NCBI GenBank assembly: GCA_051877515.1
Contig: JBJEIY010000027.1
Coordinates: 1-35,157 of the forward strand
Length of the DNA: 35,157 bases
Reading direction: 5' to 3'
Source of the DNA: XBB1006 sp051877515
Lineage (GTDB): Bacteria > Bacillota > Clostridia > Lachnospirales > Lachnospiraceae
Shown one piece after another: positions 1 to 8,235 of the stretch (the stretch's first letter is position 1; each line of letters starts with the position of its first letter). The notes beneath the pieces are model-generated. The model saw only the letters and a program-made list of their open reading frames with translations. It was not told the origin of the DNA and ran no database searches. A program made the translations under genes and the position numbers.

Positions 1-20
1 AACTTAGCCGATTTAAAACT

Positions 21-46
21 TAACTATTGACTTTCTTTAATAGTTA
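21..46 (-). terminator. Weak candidate terminator after the FGGY kinase
   Basis: Perfect 8-bp arms (TAACTATT at 21-28, AATAGTTA at 39-46) flank a 10-base loop just beyond the kinase stop codon. On the minus strand the hairpin is followed by AGTTTTAAAT. The stem is AT-rich and the U tract is short, so it may be weak or not a terminator at all. The gene beyond it lies outside the window. Confidence 0.3.
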
Positions 47-49
47 GTC

Positions 50-1642
50 TTATTTCATGTTTTCTACTGCAGCGCGCTCAATGGCAAGACCTGCATTATA
101 TCGCTTCAGGAAAATGTCAAATCCTTCCACATCCTCTTTCACCGGTTCTTCGATCGTGCTCTGCTGCTCCTTAAAGATTCGCTCATTCAGATATTCCGAT
201 AATGATTCGTTCTCTTTTTTCTCCATCATGTATGCCGCGAGCACCGCCATTCCCCATGGGCCGCCTTCTCCTGCAGTTGTCATGGTTGCAACCGGCGTAT
301 TAATGGCTGCTGCCATAATCCTCTGGCCCACAACCGGTGTCTTAAACAGGCCTCCGTGTCCATAGATCTTATCGATCTTAACATTTTCTTCTTTCAACAG
401 GATATCCAGGCCGTTCTTGAGTGCTCCAAGAGCTGTAAACAGATGGACTCTCATGAAGTTAGCCAATGTAAACTTGCTGTCCGGAGTTCTTACAAAAAGT
501 GGCCTTCCTTCTTCAAATCCGGTAATGCTCTCACCGGAGAAATAATTGTAAGCAAGAAGCCCTCCTCCACAGGGTTCCGCTTCAAGCGCTTTATGATACA
601 AAACAGAGAAGATCTGACCCTTATCAACAGGCATTCCCATACTTTCAGCAAATTCGCCAAAAAGATTTACCCATGCATTCAAGTCAGAGGTACAGTTATT
701 GCAATGTACCATAGCCACAGCATCGCCGCTTGGAGTGGTAACCATATCAATCTGTGTATGAACCTTTTTCAAGGCCTCCTCTAAGACGATCATTGCAAAA
801 ACCGATGTTCCGGCAGATACATTACCGGTCCGGACCGCAACACTGTTTGTGGCTGTCATTCCCGTTCCTGCATCTCCCTCCGGCGGGCACAGTTTTACTC
901 CGGCTTGTAATTGACCGGTTGGATCCAGAAGCTTTGCTCCCTCTTGTGTAAGGCATCCCGCTTCCTCGCCTGCCACAAGAACCTCCGGTAAGATCTCTTC
1001 TAATGAAATCTCATAACCCCGGGCCTTGCTTAGTGCATCAAACTTCTTCAGCATTTCTTTCTCGTATGTTTTGGTTTCGCTGTCAATGGGGAACATTCCG
1101 GAAGCATCCCCAATTCCCAAAACCTTTTTTCCGGTGAGTTTCCAATGGATATATCCGGCAAGTGTTGTGAAAAACTTTACACTTGGTACATGTTCTTCTT
1201 TATTCAGCATAGCCTGATACAGATGTGCAATGCTCCAACGCTCCGGTATATTAAACTGAAACTGTTCTGTCAGCTCCCCGGCTGCCCGACCGGTAATGGT
1301 ATTTCTCCAGGTGCGGAAAGGCACCAACAGTTCTTCTTTCTCATCAAAAGCAAGATATCCGTGCATCATGGCACTGATACCCATACCCTTTAAAGAAGTA
1401 ATGACGGTACCGTATTTTTGCTGTACATCCTGCGCCAGATCACGATAGCAATCCTGTAAGCCATTCCAGATATCTTCCTGACTGTATGTCCAGATCCCGT
1501 TCTCCAGCCGGTTTTCCCACTCATGGCTTCCCATTGCCAGCACAACAGCATTCCCATCGATCAATACCGCCTTAATCCTTGTAGAACCAAACTCTATTCC
1601 AAGATAAGCATTTCCTGATTCAATAAGGTTTCTTGCTTCCAT
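50..1642 (-). CDS. FGGY-family carbohydrate kinase, probable L-ribulokinase
   Basis: A 530-residue sugar kinase of the FGGY fold. It would phosphorylate L-ribulose, the product of AraA, with ATP in the cytoplasm. The N-terminal phosphate-binding strand GIEFGSTRIKAVLID (about residues 15-29) and the C-terminal nucleotide-site motifs GHGGLFKTP and GEGGPWGMAVLAAY are visible. The start has a good ribosome site, AGGAGG seven bases upstream, and lies 18 bases after the araA stop, so the two are co-translated. The sequence does not look like classical enterobacterial AraB. It resembles the alternative ribulokinase class described in clostridia (AraK in Clostridium acetobutylicum). The substrate is inferred from the araA neighbour; xylulose or another ketose remains possible. 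Confidence 0.85.
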   Translation of the reverse strand: MEARNLIESGNAYLGIEFGSTRIKAVLIDGNAVVLAMGSHEWENRLENGIWTYSQEDIWNGLQDCYRDLAQDVQQKYGTVITSLKGMGISAMMHGYLAFDEKEELLVPFRTWRNTITGRAAGELTEQFQFNIPERWSIAHLYQAMLNKEEHVPSVKFFTTLAGYIHWKLTGKKVLGIGDASGMFPIDSETKTYEKEMLKKFDALSKARGYEISLEEILPEVLVAGEEAGCLTQEGAKLLDPTGQLQAGVKLCPPEGDAGTGMTATNSVAVRTGNVSAGTSVFAMIVLEEALKKVHTQIDMVTTPSGDAVAMVHCNNCTSDLNAWVNLFGEFAESMGMPVDKGQIFSVLYHKALEAEPCGGGLLAYNYFSGESITGFEEGRPLFVRTPDSKFTLANFMRVHLFTALGALKNGLDILLKEENVKIDKIYGHGGLFKTPVVGQRIMAAAINTPVATMTTAGEGGPWGMAVLAAYMMEKKENESLSEYLNERIFKEQQSTIEEPVKEDVEGFDIFLKRYNAGLAIERAAVENMK

Positions 1643-1660
1643 TTTCTTTCCTCCTAACTC

Positions 1661-3157
1661 TTAGCGGTAGAACAATTCTCCCAGTTTTAAATCTCGTTTC
1701 AGATCCGAAATGGTTGTATTCTTGTGGATCCTAACCGCTTCAATTCCCATAGCTTCTGCAAAATCTTCCATCTGCTCTGCCGTTAAGTCATAGGTAAAGG
1801 CGGTATGATGAGCTCCTCCCGCCAGGATCCATGCCTCTGCTCCTGTATACATGTCAGGCTGCGGTACCCAGAAATTGGTTGCCACCGGCAGATTCGGCAT
1901 TGGTTTTTCCACCTTTTTGCACTCTACATCGTTGATGATCAGGCGGAAACGATTACCCATATCGATAAGCGAAGTTGCAATACCGCTTCCTTCTTTGGAT
2001 GTAAAAACAAGTCTTGCAGGATCTTCCCTGTTACCCATAGACAACGGATTACAGCGGATGCTGATGGGGCCGTCTGCAATACTTGGGCACACCTCCAGCA
2101 TATGGGACTGCAGGATTCCCTCTTTTCCTTTTACGAGGTTATAGGTATAATCTTCCATCATGGAGGTTCCTTTTGCATCTTTCATGTCTGCAGTCATAAC
2201 CTTCATGAGACGCACCATGGCAGCAACCTTCCAATCTCCTTCTGCGCCGAATCCATAGCCTTTCTGCATCAATCTTTGGATCGCCAATCCCGGCAACTGT
2301 TTCAAGCTTCCCAGATCACCGAAATGGTTTACGATTGCCTGATAGTCTTTTTCCTGTAAAAAGCGTTCAAATCCCAGTTCAATCTGGGCCTGTACTGCCA
2401 CATGTCGCCTGAACTCTTCCGGATCCCTTCCATCCAGAATTAGCTGATAGGTGGAATAGTATTCCTCCACCAATGCATTGACATCCGATTGGGAAACTGC
2501 CTCCACCGCTTCTGCGATCTCGTTCACCGGATAGGTATCTACTTCCCATCCGAACTTTATCTGAGCCTCAACCTTATCTCCCTCTGTAACCGCAACATTT
2601 CGCATGTTATCAGCTACACGCATCACACGGATATGGCTGCTTTCCACTATACCCACCGCAGTACGCATCCAGGAAGCGATTTTTCCGACTACCGCCGGAT
2701 CAGACCAGTGTCCTACAACAACCTTACGGTCCATACGCATTCTGGTAACGATATGACCATACTCGCGATCTCCGTGAGCCGACTGGTTTTCGTTCATGAA
2801 ATCCATGTCAATGGTCTCATATGGGATTTCTTCATTAAACTGCGTGTGCAGATGCAGAAGCGGTTTGCGGTACTCCTGTAAACCAACGATCCATGATTTC
2901 GCAGGAGAAAACGTATGCATCCAGGTGATCACACCCGCACACTCCTCATCCATATTTGCCTCATTGAAAGTACGGCGAATCAATTCGTTGGTAATGAGCG
3001 TGGGTTTCCAGATCACTTCAAAGGGAAGCTTTCCGGATGCATTCAATGCCTCCACGATTTTTCGGGAATGCTCTGCTACATTTGCCAGACATTCTTCTCC
3101 ATACAAGTCCTGCGATCCGGTACAAAACCAGAATTTATAGTTCTTTATACTCTTCAT
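1661..3157 (-). CDS. araA: L-arabinose isomerase
   Basis: Converts L-arabinose to L-ribulose, the first cytoplasmic step of arabinose catabolism; the family uses a Mn2+ ion. At 498 residues it is full length. The N-terminal stretch FWFCTGSQDLYG is diagnostic of AraA. The metal and catalytic positions of the family are present: Glu in GFGAEGDWK, Glu in SMMEDYTYN, His in SHMLEVCP and His in GGAHHTAF. The gene follows a transporter operon after a 62-base gap holding a terminator and is followed 18 bases later by a sugar kinase. The epimerase AraD is not in this window. Function is near certain from the family signature and context. Confidence 0.97.
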   Translation of the reverse strand: MKSIKNYKFWFCTGSQDLYGEECLANVAEHSRKIVEALNASGKLPFEVIWKPTLITNELIRRTFNEANMDEECAGVITWMHTFSPAKSWIVGLQEYRKPLLHLHTQFNEEIPYETIDMDFMNENQSAHGDREYGHIVTRMRMDRKVVVGHWSDPAVVGKIASWMRTAVGIVESSHIRVMRVADNMRNVAVTEGDKVEAQIKFGWEVDTYPVNEIAEAVEAVSQSDVNALVEEYYSTYQLILDGRDPEEFRRHVAVQAQIELGFERFLQEKDYQAIVNHFGDLGSLKQLPGLAIQRLMQKGYGFGAEGDWKVAAMVRLMKVMTADMKDAKGTSMMEDYTYNLVKGKEGILQSHMLEVCPSIADGPISIRCNPLSMGNREDPARLVFTSKEGSGIATSLIDMGNRFRLIINDVECKKVEKPMPNLPVATNFWVPQPDMYTGAEAWILAGGAHHTAFTYDLTAEQMEDFAEAMGIEAVRIHKNTTISDLKRDLKLGELFYR

Positions 3158-3182
3158 TCTATCCTTTACCTGTCCTTCCTAT

Positions 3183-3212
3183 GAAGAAAACGCCCAGACA
3201 GAATGTCCGGGC
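3183..3212 (-). terminator. Intrinsic terminator between the second permease and araA
   Basis: On the minus strand the hairpin GCCCGGACA-TTC-TGTCTGGGC (9 bp, one G-U) is followed by GTTTTCTTC. It sits eight bases after the permease stop. Only about 62 bases separate the genes, so no separate araA promoter is evident. The hairpin probably attenuates rather than fully ends transcription. Confidence 0.7.
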
Positions 3213-3219
3213 CCCTTCG

Positions 3220-4242
3220 CTATTTCTTTCTTTTCCAGACCATTACTAAGCTTTGGATCACAAGGAACAGACAAAGCATTCCGGCTATTGTGATTCCTGT
3301 CCACCAAGCCTGATCAAGGCCAACTGAGTTTACAATATTCTGAATGGTTGCTAAGGAGAGTACTCCAAAGAATGTTCCGATGATATTTCCCACACCGCCT
3401 GTCAGCATGGTTCCACCAATGATGGAAGATGCAATGGCATTCATTTCCATTCCGGATGCATGAGAAGGTGATCCGGAACCGACATGAAGGAAATATACAT
3501 ATCCTGCCACGCCTGCCATTAACCCACAGATCAGGTGAGACAGAAATCTGGTCCGTTTTACATTGATACCTAACATTAATGCACTTTGCGGATTTCCTCC
3601 GGTTGCATAGAAATTTCTTCCCAGCTTGGTCCATCTTAAGATCACAAAGAACAGAATCACTAATAAGATAGCAATTACTGCACCAATCTCCATATGTGCA
3701 TCAATATATCTTCCCAACCGGTTATAAGTTCCAAGTCCCGGAATGATCACACGGGTATCTTTTAATGCCACGAATTTTTCATTGGCCACATTAAAGGGAT
3801 TGGTATGTACAATGGTGGTCATTCCGCGGGCAAAAAACATACCTGCCAGGGTTACGATAAAGGGCTGGATCTCCAGATAAGCAACCAGATATCCCTGTAC
3901 TGCACCAAACAACAATCCGATTCCCAATGCGATAAGGATGGAAACAAAAATATTTCCGCCGCCATAATCCAAATACACGGCACAGCACATGGTTACAAGT
4001 CCTGTCACTCCTCCTACGGAAATATCGATTCCTCCGGTGATCATGACTACACTCATACCGATAGAAGCAATGATCAATGCTGCCTGGGCATCCAGAATGT
4101 TTAAGAAGGTCTGCGGTTTCAGGAAGCCTTCTCCCAGGAACAGCATCGCTCCGATATACATCAAAAAGAACACCACAATAGTAATGATCAACAAGAGGTT
4201 TGTATCAGACATGCTCTTGATTCTTGTTTTCAACTTTGTCAT
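3220..4242 (-). CDS. yjfF: Sugar ABC transporter permease, YjfF-like
   Basis: A 340-residue polytopic inner-membrane subunit of the RbsC/YjfF family that forms half of the translocation channel. Hydrophobic segments begin at about residue 17 and alternate to the C-terminus. The family motif region GGIDISVGGVTGL follows the first helices, and the loop contacting the ATPase lies near GRNFYATGGNPQSALMLGI. Its start directly follows the stop of the first permease (4243), so the two are translationally coupled. Two distinct permeases with one double-domain ATPase is the arrangement of the E. coli galactofuranose system YtfQRT-YjfF. Arabinose in furanose form is inferred as substrate from the adjoining araA. 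Confidence 0.85.
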   Translation of the reverse strand: MTKLKTRIKSMSDTNLLLIITIVVFFLMYIGAMLFLGEGFLKPQTFLNILDAQAALIIASIGMSVVMITGGIDISVGGVTGLVTMCCAVYLDYGGGNIFVSILIALGIGLLFGAVQGYLVAYLEIQPFIVTLAGMFFARGMTTIVHTNPFNVANEKFVALKDTRVIIPGLGTYNRLGRYIDAHMEIGAVIAILLVILFFVILRWTKLGRNFYATGGNPQSALMLGINVKRTRFLSHLICGLMAGVAGYVYFLHVGSGSPSHASGMEMNAIASSIIGGTMLTGGVGNIIGTFFGVLSLATIQNIVNSVGLDQAWWTGITIAGMLCLFLVIQSLVMVWKRKK

Positions 4243-5298
4243 TTATACAACCTCCTTTGCAGTTGGTCTTATTTTACTCCATAATGCGGAGAGGCGTTTT
4301 CTGACAGCAGGAGCACTTAATACCACCAGGATGATCACCACTACAGCCTTATACGCCGATAATGCATCGGACTGAACCTTGCATTTGTACAATGTAGTGG
4401 TTAAGAACTGGATCACATAGGCTCCCAGGATGGAAGCAGTCAGATTAAACTTTCCACCACTCAGAGAGTTACCACCCAGTGCAACCGCTAAAATAACGTC
4501 CATTTCAATATCTTTCGCAATAACGGAATAGTTAATGGTGGAAAGACGGCTTACTTTTATAAGGGCTGCCACTGCCACACATAGTCCCAGGATCACAAAG
4601 GTTAAAAACTTGATCAGGGTGGGATTGATTCCGTTTAACCGGGCTGATTTTTCGTTAATTCCCACGGACTGGGTATAAAGTCCCAATGTCGTGAATTTCA
4701 GCACCAGACTGATGATAATGATACAGATCAGTGCGATGAAAAATGGTGTGGGAACCGGTATCCCGGGTATAAATCCTCCAAAGATCTTAAAGGACGGGTC
4801 ATTTACAATGGGAAGCTGGTTATTGTTGATCCAGGCTGCAATGGAACGGCCTGCCGTAAACAGGATCAATGTGGCTACCATCGGCGGTATCTTAAAGAAT
4901 GCCACCAGCGCTCCGTTAAAGGCACCGAACAGCATGGCTACCACACAGGCAATGAGAAAGGCCACAATAATGGGGGCTTTCATTTCAGCCGGGCTGGTTT
5001 CTGTACCGCAAAGAATACGCAGGATCACAGAACCTGCAATGGCAATGGCTGCACCAACAGAAATATCCTGTCCTCCGGTAGCTGCCGTAACAAGTGTCAT
5101 ACCAATGGCTAAAATCGCTAATTCTGAGCCGTAATCCAATATCGTGATGAGATATCCTGATAATACCGGGTCTCCCACACTGTTATGTCCCAGAGTGATC
5201 TTGAAAAAGGAAGGATCCACAATGAGATTAAAAAGCGCCAGGGCGATCAGAGCCACCAGTGGGATTAAAATCTGCTTATTAAATGTAAACTTCTTCAT
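4243..5298 (-). CDS. Sugar ABC transporter permease, YtfT-like
   Basis: A 351-residue integral membrane permease of the ribose/galactofuranose import family, with about eight to ten hydrophobic segments. A typical TGGQDISVGAAIA motif follows the second helix, and an ALGGNSLSGGKFNL segment lies near the C-terminal third. It starts with TAATG overlap on the ATPase stop at 5298 and ends directly against the second permease, so three subunits are stoichiometrically coupled. It would heterodimerise with the YjfF-like subunit. The pentose specificity is inferred from neighbours, not seen in the protein. Confidence 0.85.
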   Translation of the reverse strand: MKKFTFNKQILIPLVALIALALFNLIVDPSFFKITLGHNSVGDPVLSGYLITILDYGSELAILAIGMTLVTAATGGQDISVGAAIAIAGSVILRILCGTETSPAEMKAPIIVAFLIACVVAMLFGAFNGALVAFFKIPPMVATLILFTAGRSIAAWINNNQLPIVNDPSFKIFGGFIPGIPVPTPFFIALICIIIISLVLKFTTLGLYTQSVGINEKSARLNGINPTLIKFLTFVILGLCVAVAALIKVSRLSTINYSVIAKDIEMDVILAVALGGNSLSGGKFNLTASILGAYVIQFLTTTLYKCKVQSDALSAYKAVVVIILVVLSAPAVRKRLSALWSKIRPTAKEVV

Positions 5299-6815
5299 TA
5301 TTCTGCTTCACCTCCGGCTATCGTACTCATGATCTTGCTCTGTGTCAGATCTTCATCCTTTAATTCTCCCACTACCTTGCCGTCTCTCATGACCACAAGT
5401 CTGGAACAGGTTCGAAGCATTTCGTCTGTTTCGGAAGAAATGAAGGTTACACTCATTCCCTGTGAAGCAAGCTTTAACACTAATTTCTGAATCTCAATCT
5501 TGGTACCTACGTCAATTCCACGGGTAGGCTCATCTAAGATCAGATACTCCGGATTCGTTAATAACCAGCGTGCCAAGATACATTTCTGCTGGTTTCCTCC
5601 GGACAGAGATTTGATCGGCGTATCCGCAGAGGCGGTTTTGATCTCCAGTAATTTAATATACTCATCCGCCAACTTATTTGCTTCTGTCTTGCTGATGGGT
5701 TTAAAGAAGCCTTTTTTCACCTGTAATGCCAGGATGATATTATCCCGTACAGATAATTCTCCAACAATTCCATCCCCCTTCCGGTCTTCCGGAAGATAGG
5801 CAATACCCTGCTTCATGGCATTGATGGGTTTTGAAATCTTAACCTCTTTCCCGTTTTTCTTCACGGTTCCGCCTGTTACATGGTCTGCACCGAAGATGGC
5901 ACGCACACATTCACTGCGTCCGGATCCAAGTAAACCTGTGAAACCATTTACCTCACCCTTCCTTATTTCAAAGTCAAAGGGTTTGATTCCTGCAGTACTG
6001 CAAAGATCCTTTGCTTCATACACAGGAATATCCGTATCATTTCCTTTATATGCTAAACTACTGTCACGGATCTCAGAAACATCATCCAGTTCTTTACCCA
6101 GCATCTTAGATACTAACTGAACCCGCGGCAAATCCTTGATTTCGTATTCTCCTACTAATTGTCCGTCCCGTAACACCGTGATCTTATCACAAACTTCATA
6201 GACCTGATCCAGGAAGTGTGTTACGAAAATAATACCTACTCCGCGTTTCTTAAGGTCTCTCATCAGACCAAAGAGCTTCGCAACTTCCTGCTCATCCAAA
6301 GAAGAAGTCGGCTCATCTAAAATCAATACTTTACATTCCATATCCACTGCTCTGGCAATCGCAACCATCTGTTGGATCGCGATGGAACAGGTCGACAACT
6401 GTTGTGTTGCCCTTGCCGGGATCCCAAGATTCTTCAGAATCCTGTCGGCCTTTTCGTTCATCTCTTTCCATTTCTGTCCGATACCCTTTGTTCTTCCGAT
6501 GTACATATTCTCAGCCACAGACAGGTTCTGGCAGAGGGTAATCTCCTGATAAACAGTACTGATACCAAGGTTCTGTGCATCCTGTGGTGAACGGATCACT
6601 GCCGGTTTCTCAATCCCTCTCAGATAGATCTCACCTTCGTTTTTCTCATATACTCCGGTCAAAACCTTGATCAGTGTTGACTTTCCTGCGCCATTTTCCC
6701 CCATCAGCGCATGGATTTCACCTTCGCACAGAGTAAAATCTACACCCCGAAGAGCCTTAACTCCAGGAAAGCTTTTATGGATATTTTTCATTTCCAAAAT
6801 TGCATTCTCTTTCAC
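5298..6815 (-). CDS. Sugar ABC transporter ATP-binding protein (two ATPase domains)
   Basis: A 505-residue tandem ATPase of the RbsA/MglA/YtfR type that powers sugar import at the membrane. The first domain has Walker A GENGAGKST at about residues 39-47 and Walker B VLILDEPTSSLD. Its signature is degenerate (LSTCSIAIQQM). The second domain has the non-canonical GLLGSGRSE in place of Walker A, then LSGGNQQK and YLILDEPTRGID. This asymmetry is normal for the family. It is second in the operon, 85 bases after the binding-protein gene and beyond an attenuator hairpin. Confidence 0.92.
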   Translation of the reverse strand: MKENAILEMKNIHKSFPGVKALRGVDFTLCEGEIHALMGENGAGKSTLIKVLTGVYEKNEGEIYLRGIEKPAVIRSPQDAQNLGISTVYQEITLCQNLSVAENMYIGRTKGIGQKWKEMNEKADRILKNLGIPARATQQLSTCSIAIQQMVAIARAVDMECKVLILDEPTSSLDEQEVAKLFGLMRDLKKRGVGIIFVTHFLDQVYEVCDKITVLRDGQLVGEYEIKDLPRVQLVSKMLGKELDDVSEIRDSSLAYKGNDTDIPVYEAKDLCSTAGIKPFDFEIRKGEVNGFTGLLGSGRSECVRAIFGADHVTGGTVKKNGKEVKISKPINAMKQGIAYLPEDRKGDGIVGELSVRDNIILALQVKKGFFKPISKTEANKLADEYIKLLEIKTASADTPIKSLSGGNQQKCILARWLLTNPEYLILDEPTRGIDVGTKIEIQKLVLKLASQGMSVTFISSETDEMLRTCSRLVVMRDGKVVGELKDEDLTQSKIMSTIAGGEAE

Positions 6816-6840
6816 CAGTGTATCACTCCTTTATCTTTCT

Positions 6841-6878
6841 AAAAAAGGCGCGGGCAAGCCCTTACGCTGCACCGCGCC
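6841..6878 (-). terminator. Attenuating terminator after the sugar-binding protein gene
   Basis: On the minus strand the 7-bp stem GGCGCGG/CCGCGCC (6872-6878 with 6847-6853) encloses an 18-base loop and is followed by six T residues (6841-6846). It lies between the binding-protein stop and the ATPase start. Partial termination here would give the usual excess of binding protein over membrane subunits. Confidence 0.7.
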
Positions 6879-6900
6879 AGATATTTCTTTGAGTCAGAAA

Positions 6901-7896
6901 TTAGATTCCGTAGTTCTCTACATCTTCAGCTGTGATTGTAGTTGCGTCGAATCCTTTTTCTTCCATGATGACAGTCTTCTCTTCCAGAGTTTCGCCATTT
7001 TCAAGTTTCTTAATGATCTCATCGATATAAGAAGCCTGGAATGGGTTACACTGTCCATCGTAGTTCCAGTTCTGATCTAAGAGTTCCTGTAAAGCCCACT
7101 TGTTGCAGTCAAATCCCATAACGATAACGTCGCCGTTAACTCCGTGAGAAATATTTGCTTTATCAAGTGCTGCTACAGCACCTTTTGCCATATCATCGTT
7201 TTCAGCATAGATTACGTTGAACGGTGTTCCTGCGTCGATTACAGACTGAACGATCTGCTGAGCTTTCTCTGCATTCCACTCTGCTGTCTGCTGTGTTACG
7301 ATAGTCCATCCTAATTCAGCTGCTGCTGCATCCAATGCTCCGGAACGTCCCTTCTGAGCAGCGGATCCCATAACACCCTGGATATGGATCACATTATACT
7401 CTTCGAGACCCTGTCCCTTTAACCATTCAACTGCTGTTTCACCTTCTTTAGCCATATCGGATACGATAGAAGCTTCATACAGATCTTCACTTGCATCAAT
7501 GGTACGGTCAAATAAGATTACTCTTGTACCTGCATCCTGTGCATCCTTTAATACAGAATCCCAACCTGCTGTATCAGCTGCGGAAAGAAGTAAATAATCA
7601 ACACCATCTGTGATCATCTTCTGAGCTGCCTGGATCTGCTCATCATTCTTTAAGCTGTAAGCAAAAGTTGCATCATATCCATTCTCTTCCGTAAACATAG
7701 CCTGTAAATCTTTGTCGTTTGCTGTACGATATCCGGACTCGTTTGGATCGTTGTTGATGATACCAACTTTGATTAAAGCCCCTGCTTCATCATTTGCCTG
7801 TGCATCGCCGCTATTATCGGATGATTTGCTTCCACATCCAATAAGACCCAGTACCATAACAGATACTAACAATGCTGCCAACAGTTTTTTCTTCAT
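6901..7896 (-). CDS. Sugar-binding lipoprotein of ABC transporter, YtfQ/RbsB-like
   Basis: A 331-residue solute-binding protein. The N-terminus has a lysine-rich start, a hydrophobic core and a lipobox LIGC at residues 18-21, so it is predicted to be lipid-anchored outside the membrane. A Ser/Asp/Asn-rich linker follows. The mature part has type I periplasmic-binding-protein features such as VGIINNDPNESGYR, a ligand loop around VILFDRTID, and VIYAENDDMAKGAVAAL. The start has AGGAGGAGAG upstream. It is the first gene of the arabinose operon, read from the promoter at 7950-7978. The ligand is inferred as a pentose, perhaps in furanose form. Confidence 0.88.
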   Translation of the reverse strand: MKKKLLAALLVSVMVLGLIGCGSKSSDNSGDAQANDEAGALIKVGIINNDPNESGYRTANDKDLQAMFTEENGYDATFAYSLKNDEQIQAAQKMITDGVDYLLLSAADTAGWDSVLKDAQDAGTRVILFDRTIDASEDLYEASIVSDMAKEGETAVEWLKGQGLEEYNVIHIQGVMGSAAQKGRSGALDAAAAELGWTIVTQQTAEWNAEKAQQIVQSVIDAGTPFNVIYAENDDMAKGAVAALDKANISHGVNGDVIVMGFDCNKWALQELLDQNWNYDGQCNPFQASYIDEIIKKLENGETLEEKTVIMEEKGFDATTITAEDVENYGI

Positions 7897-7925
7897 AATA
7901 TTTCTCTCCTCCTAAAAAATATTTT

Positions 7926-7940
7926 GGGATAACCGTTCCC
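7926..7940. promoter_or_regulatory. Candidate operator dyad near the transporter start site
   Basis: A short dyad (GGGAT-AACCGTT-CCC) lies just downstream of the expected transcription start of the sugar transporter operon. Symmetry is imperfect. It does not match the TACGTA-centred AraR operator known from Bacillus, so the binding protein is unknown. Confidence 0.25.
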
Positions 7941-7949
7941 TGTAGTTAT

Positions 7950-7978
7950 AAATTATCATTTTCAAATTTTATAGTCAA
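7950..7978 (-). promoter_or_regulatory. Sigma-A-type promoter for the sugar transporter/araA operon
   Basis: On the minus strand TTGACT (-35, 7973-7978), a 17-base spacer and TAATTT (-10, 7950-7955) precede the binding-protein start by about 50 bases. No closer promoter-like pair was noticed in the intergenic region, so this is taken as the main promoter for at least the transporter genes. Confidence 0.55.
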
Positions 7979-8045
7979 CTCAAAAGACAGTATATTGTGT
8001 AGGTTTATGAGATATTTACAATACAAATTTTATGTGATAAAATCA

Positions 8046-8081
8046 AAAAAAGTACAACTTTATTTTTATGTGGACTTTTTT
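8046..8081. promoter_or_regulatory. Candidate AraR-type operator in the divergent intergenic region
   Basis: The 339-base gap 7897-8235 is AT-rich and without a credible gene. Within it, arms AAAAAAGTACA (8046-8056) and TGGACTTTTTT (8071-8081) are complementary at 10 of 11 positions. The GTACA half resembles half of the Bacillus AraR site. It lies between the divergent transporter and regulator genes, where such an operator would be expected. This is a weak inference; no full consensus site is seen. Confidence 0.3.
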
Positions 8082-8235
8082 AATAATTTAGTTGAAAATC
8101 ATCAATTTTTTATTCAATTTTCTTCCTGTTTTGCACCTAAAAAGGTATTTTTATTTTGTGCAACATGATAACAGGCCCAAAATTAGTTTGTTTTTTTATT
8201 ATAAAGTACGATTTCTTACACTTACAGGTGGTATT

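Noticed and set aside
356..1393. Plus-strand open frames opposite the FGGY kinase
   Set aside because: They are antisense shadows with no ribosome site, no domain motif and no gap from the minus-strand gene.
8092..8235. In-frame N-terminal extension of the AraR-like protein
   Set aside because: The added 48 residues are aromatic-rich and unlike the family; a good ribosome site and ATG occur at 8236 and the resulting length matches AraR.
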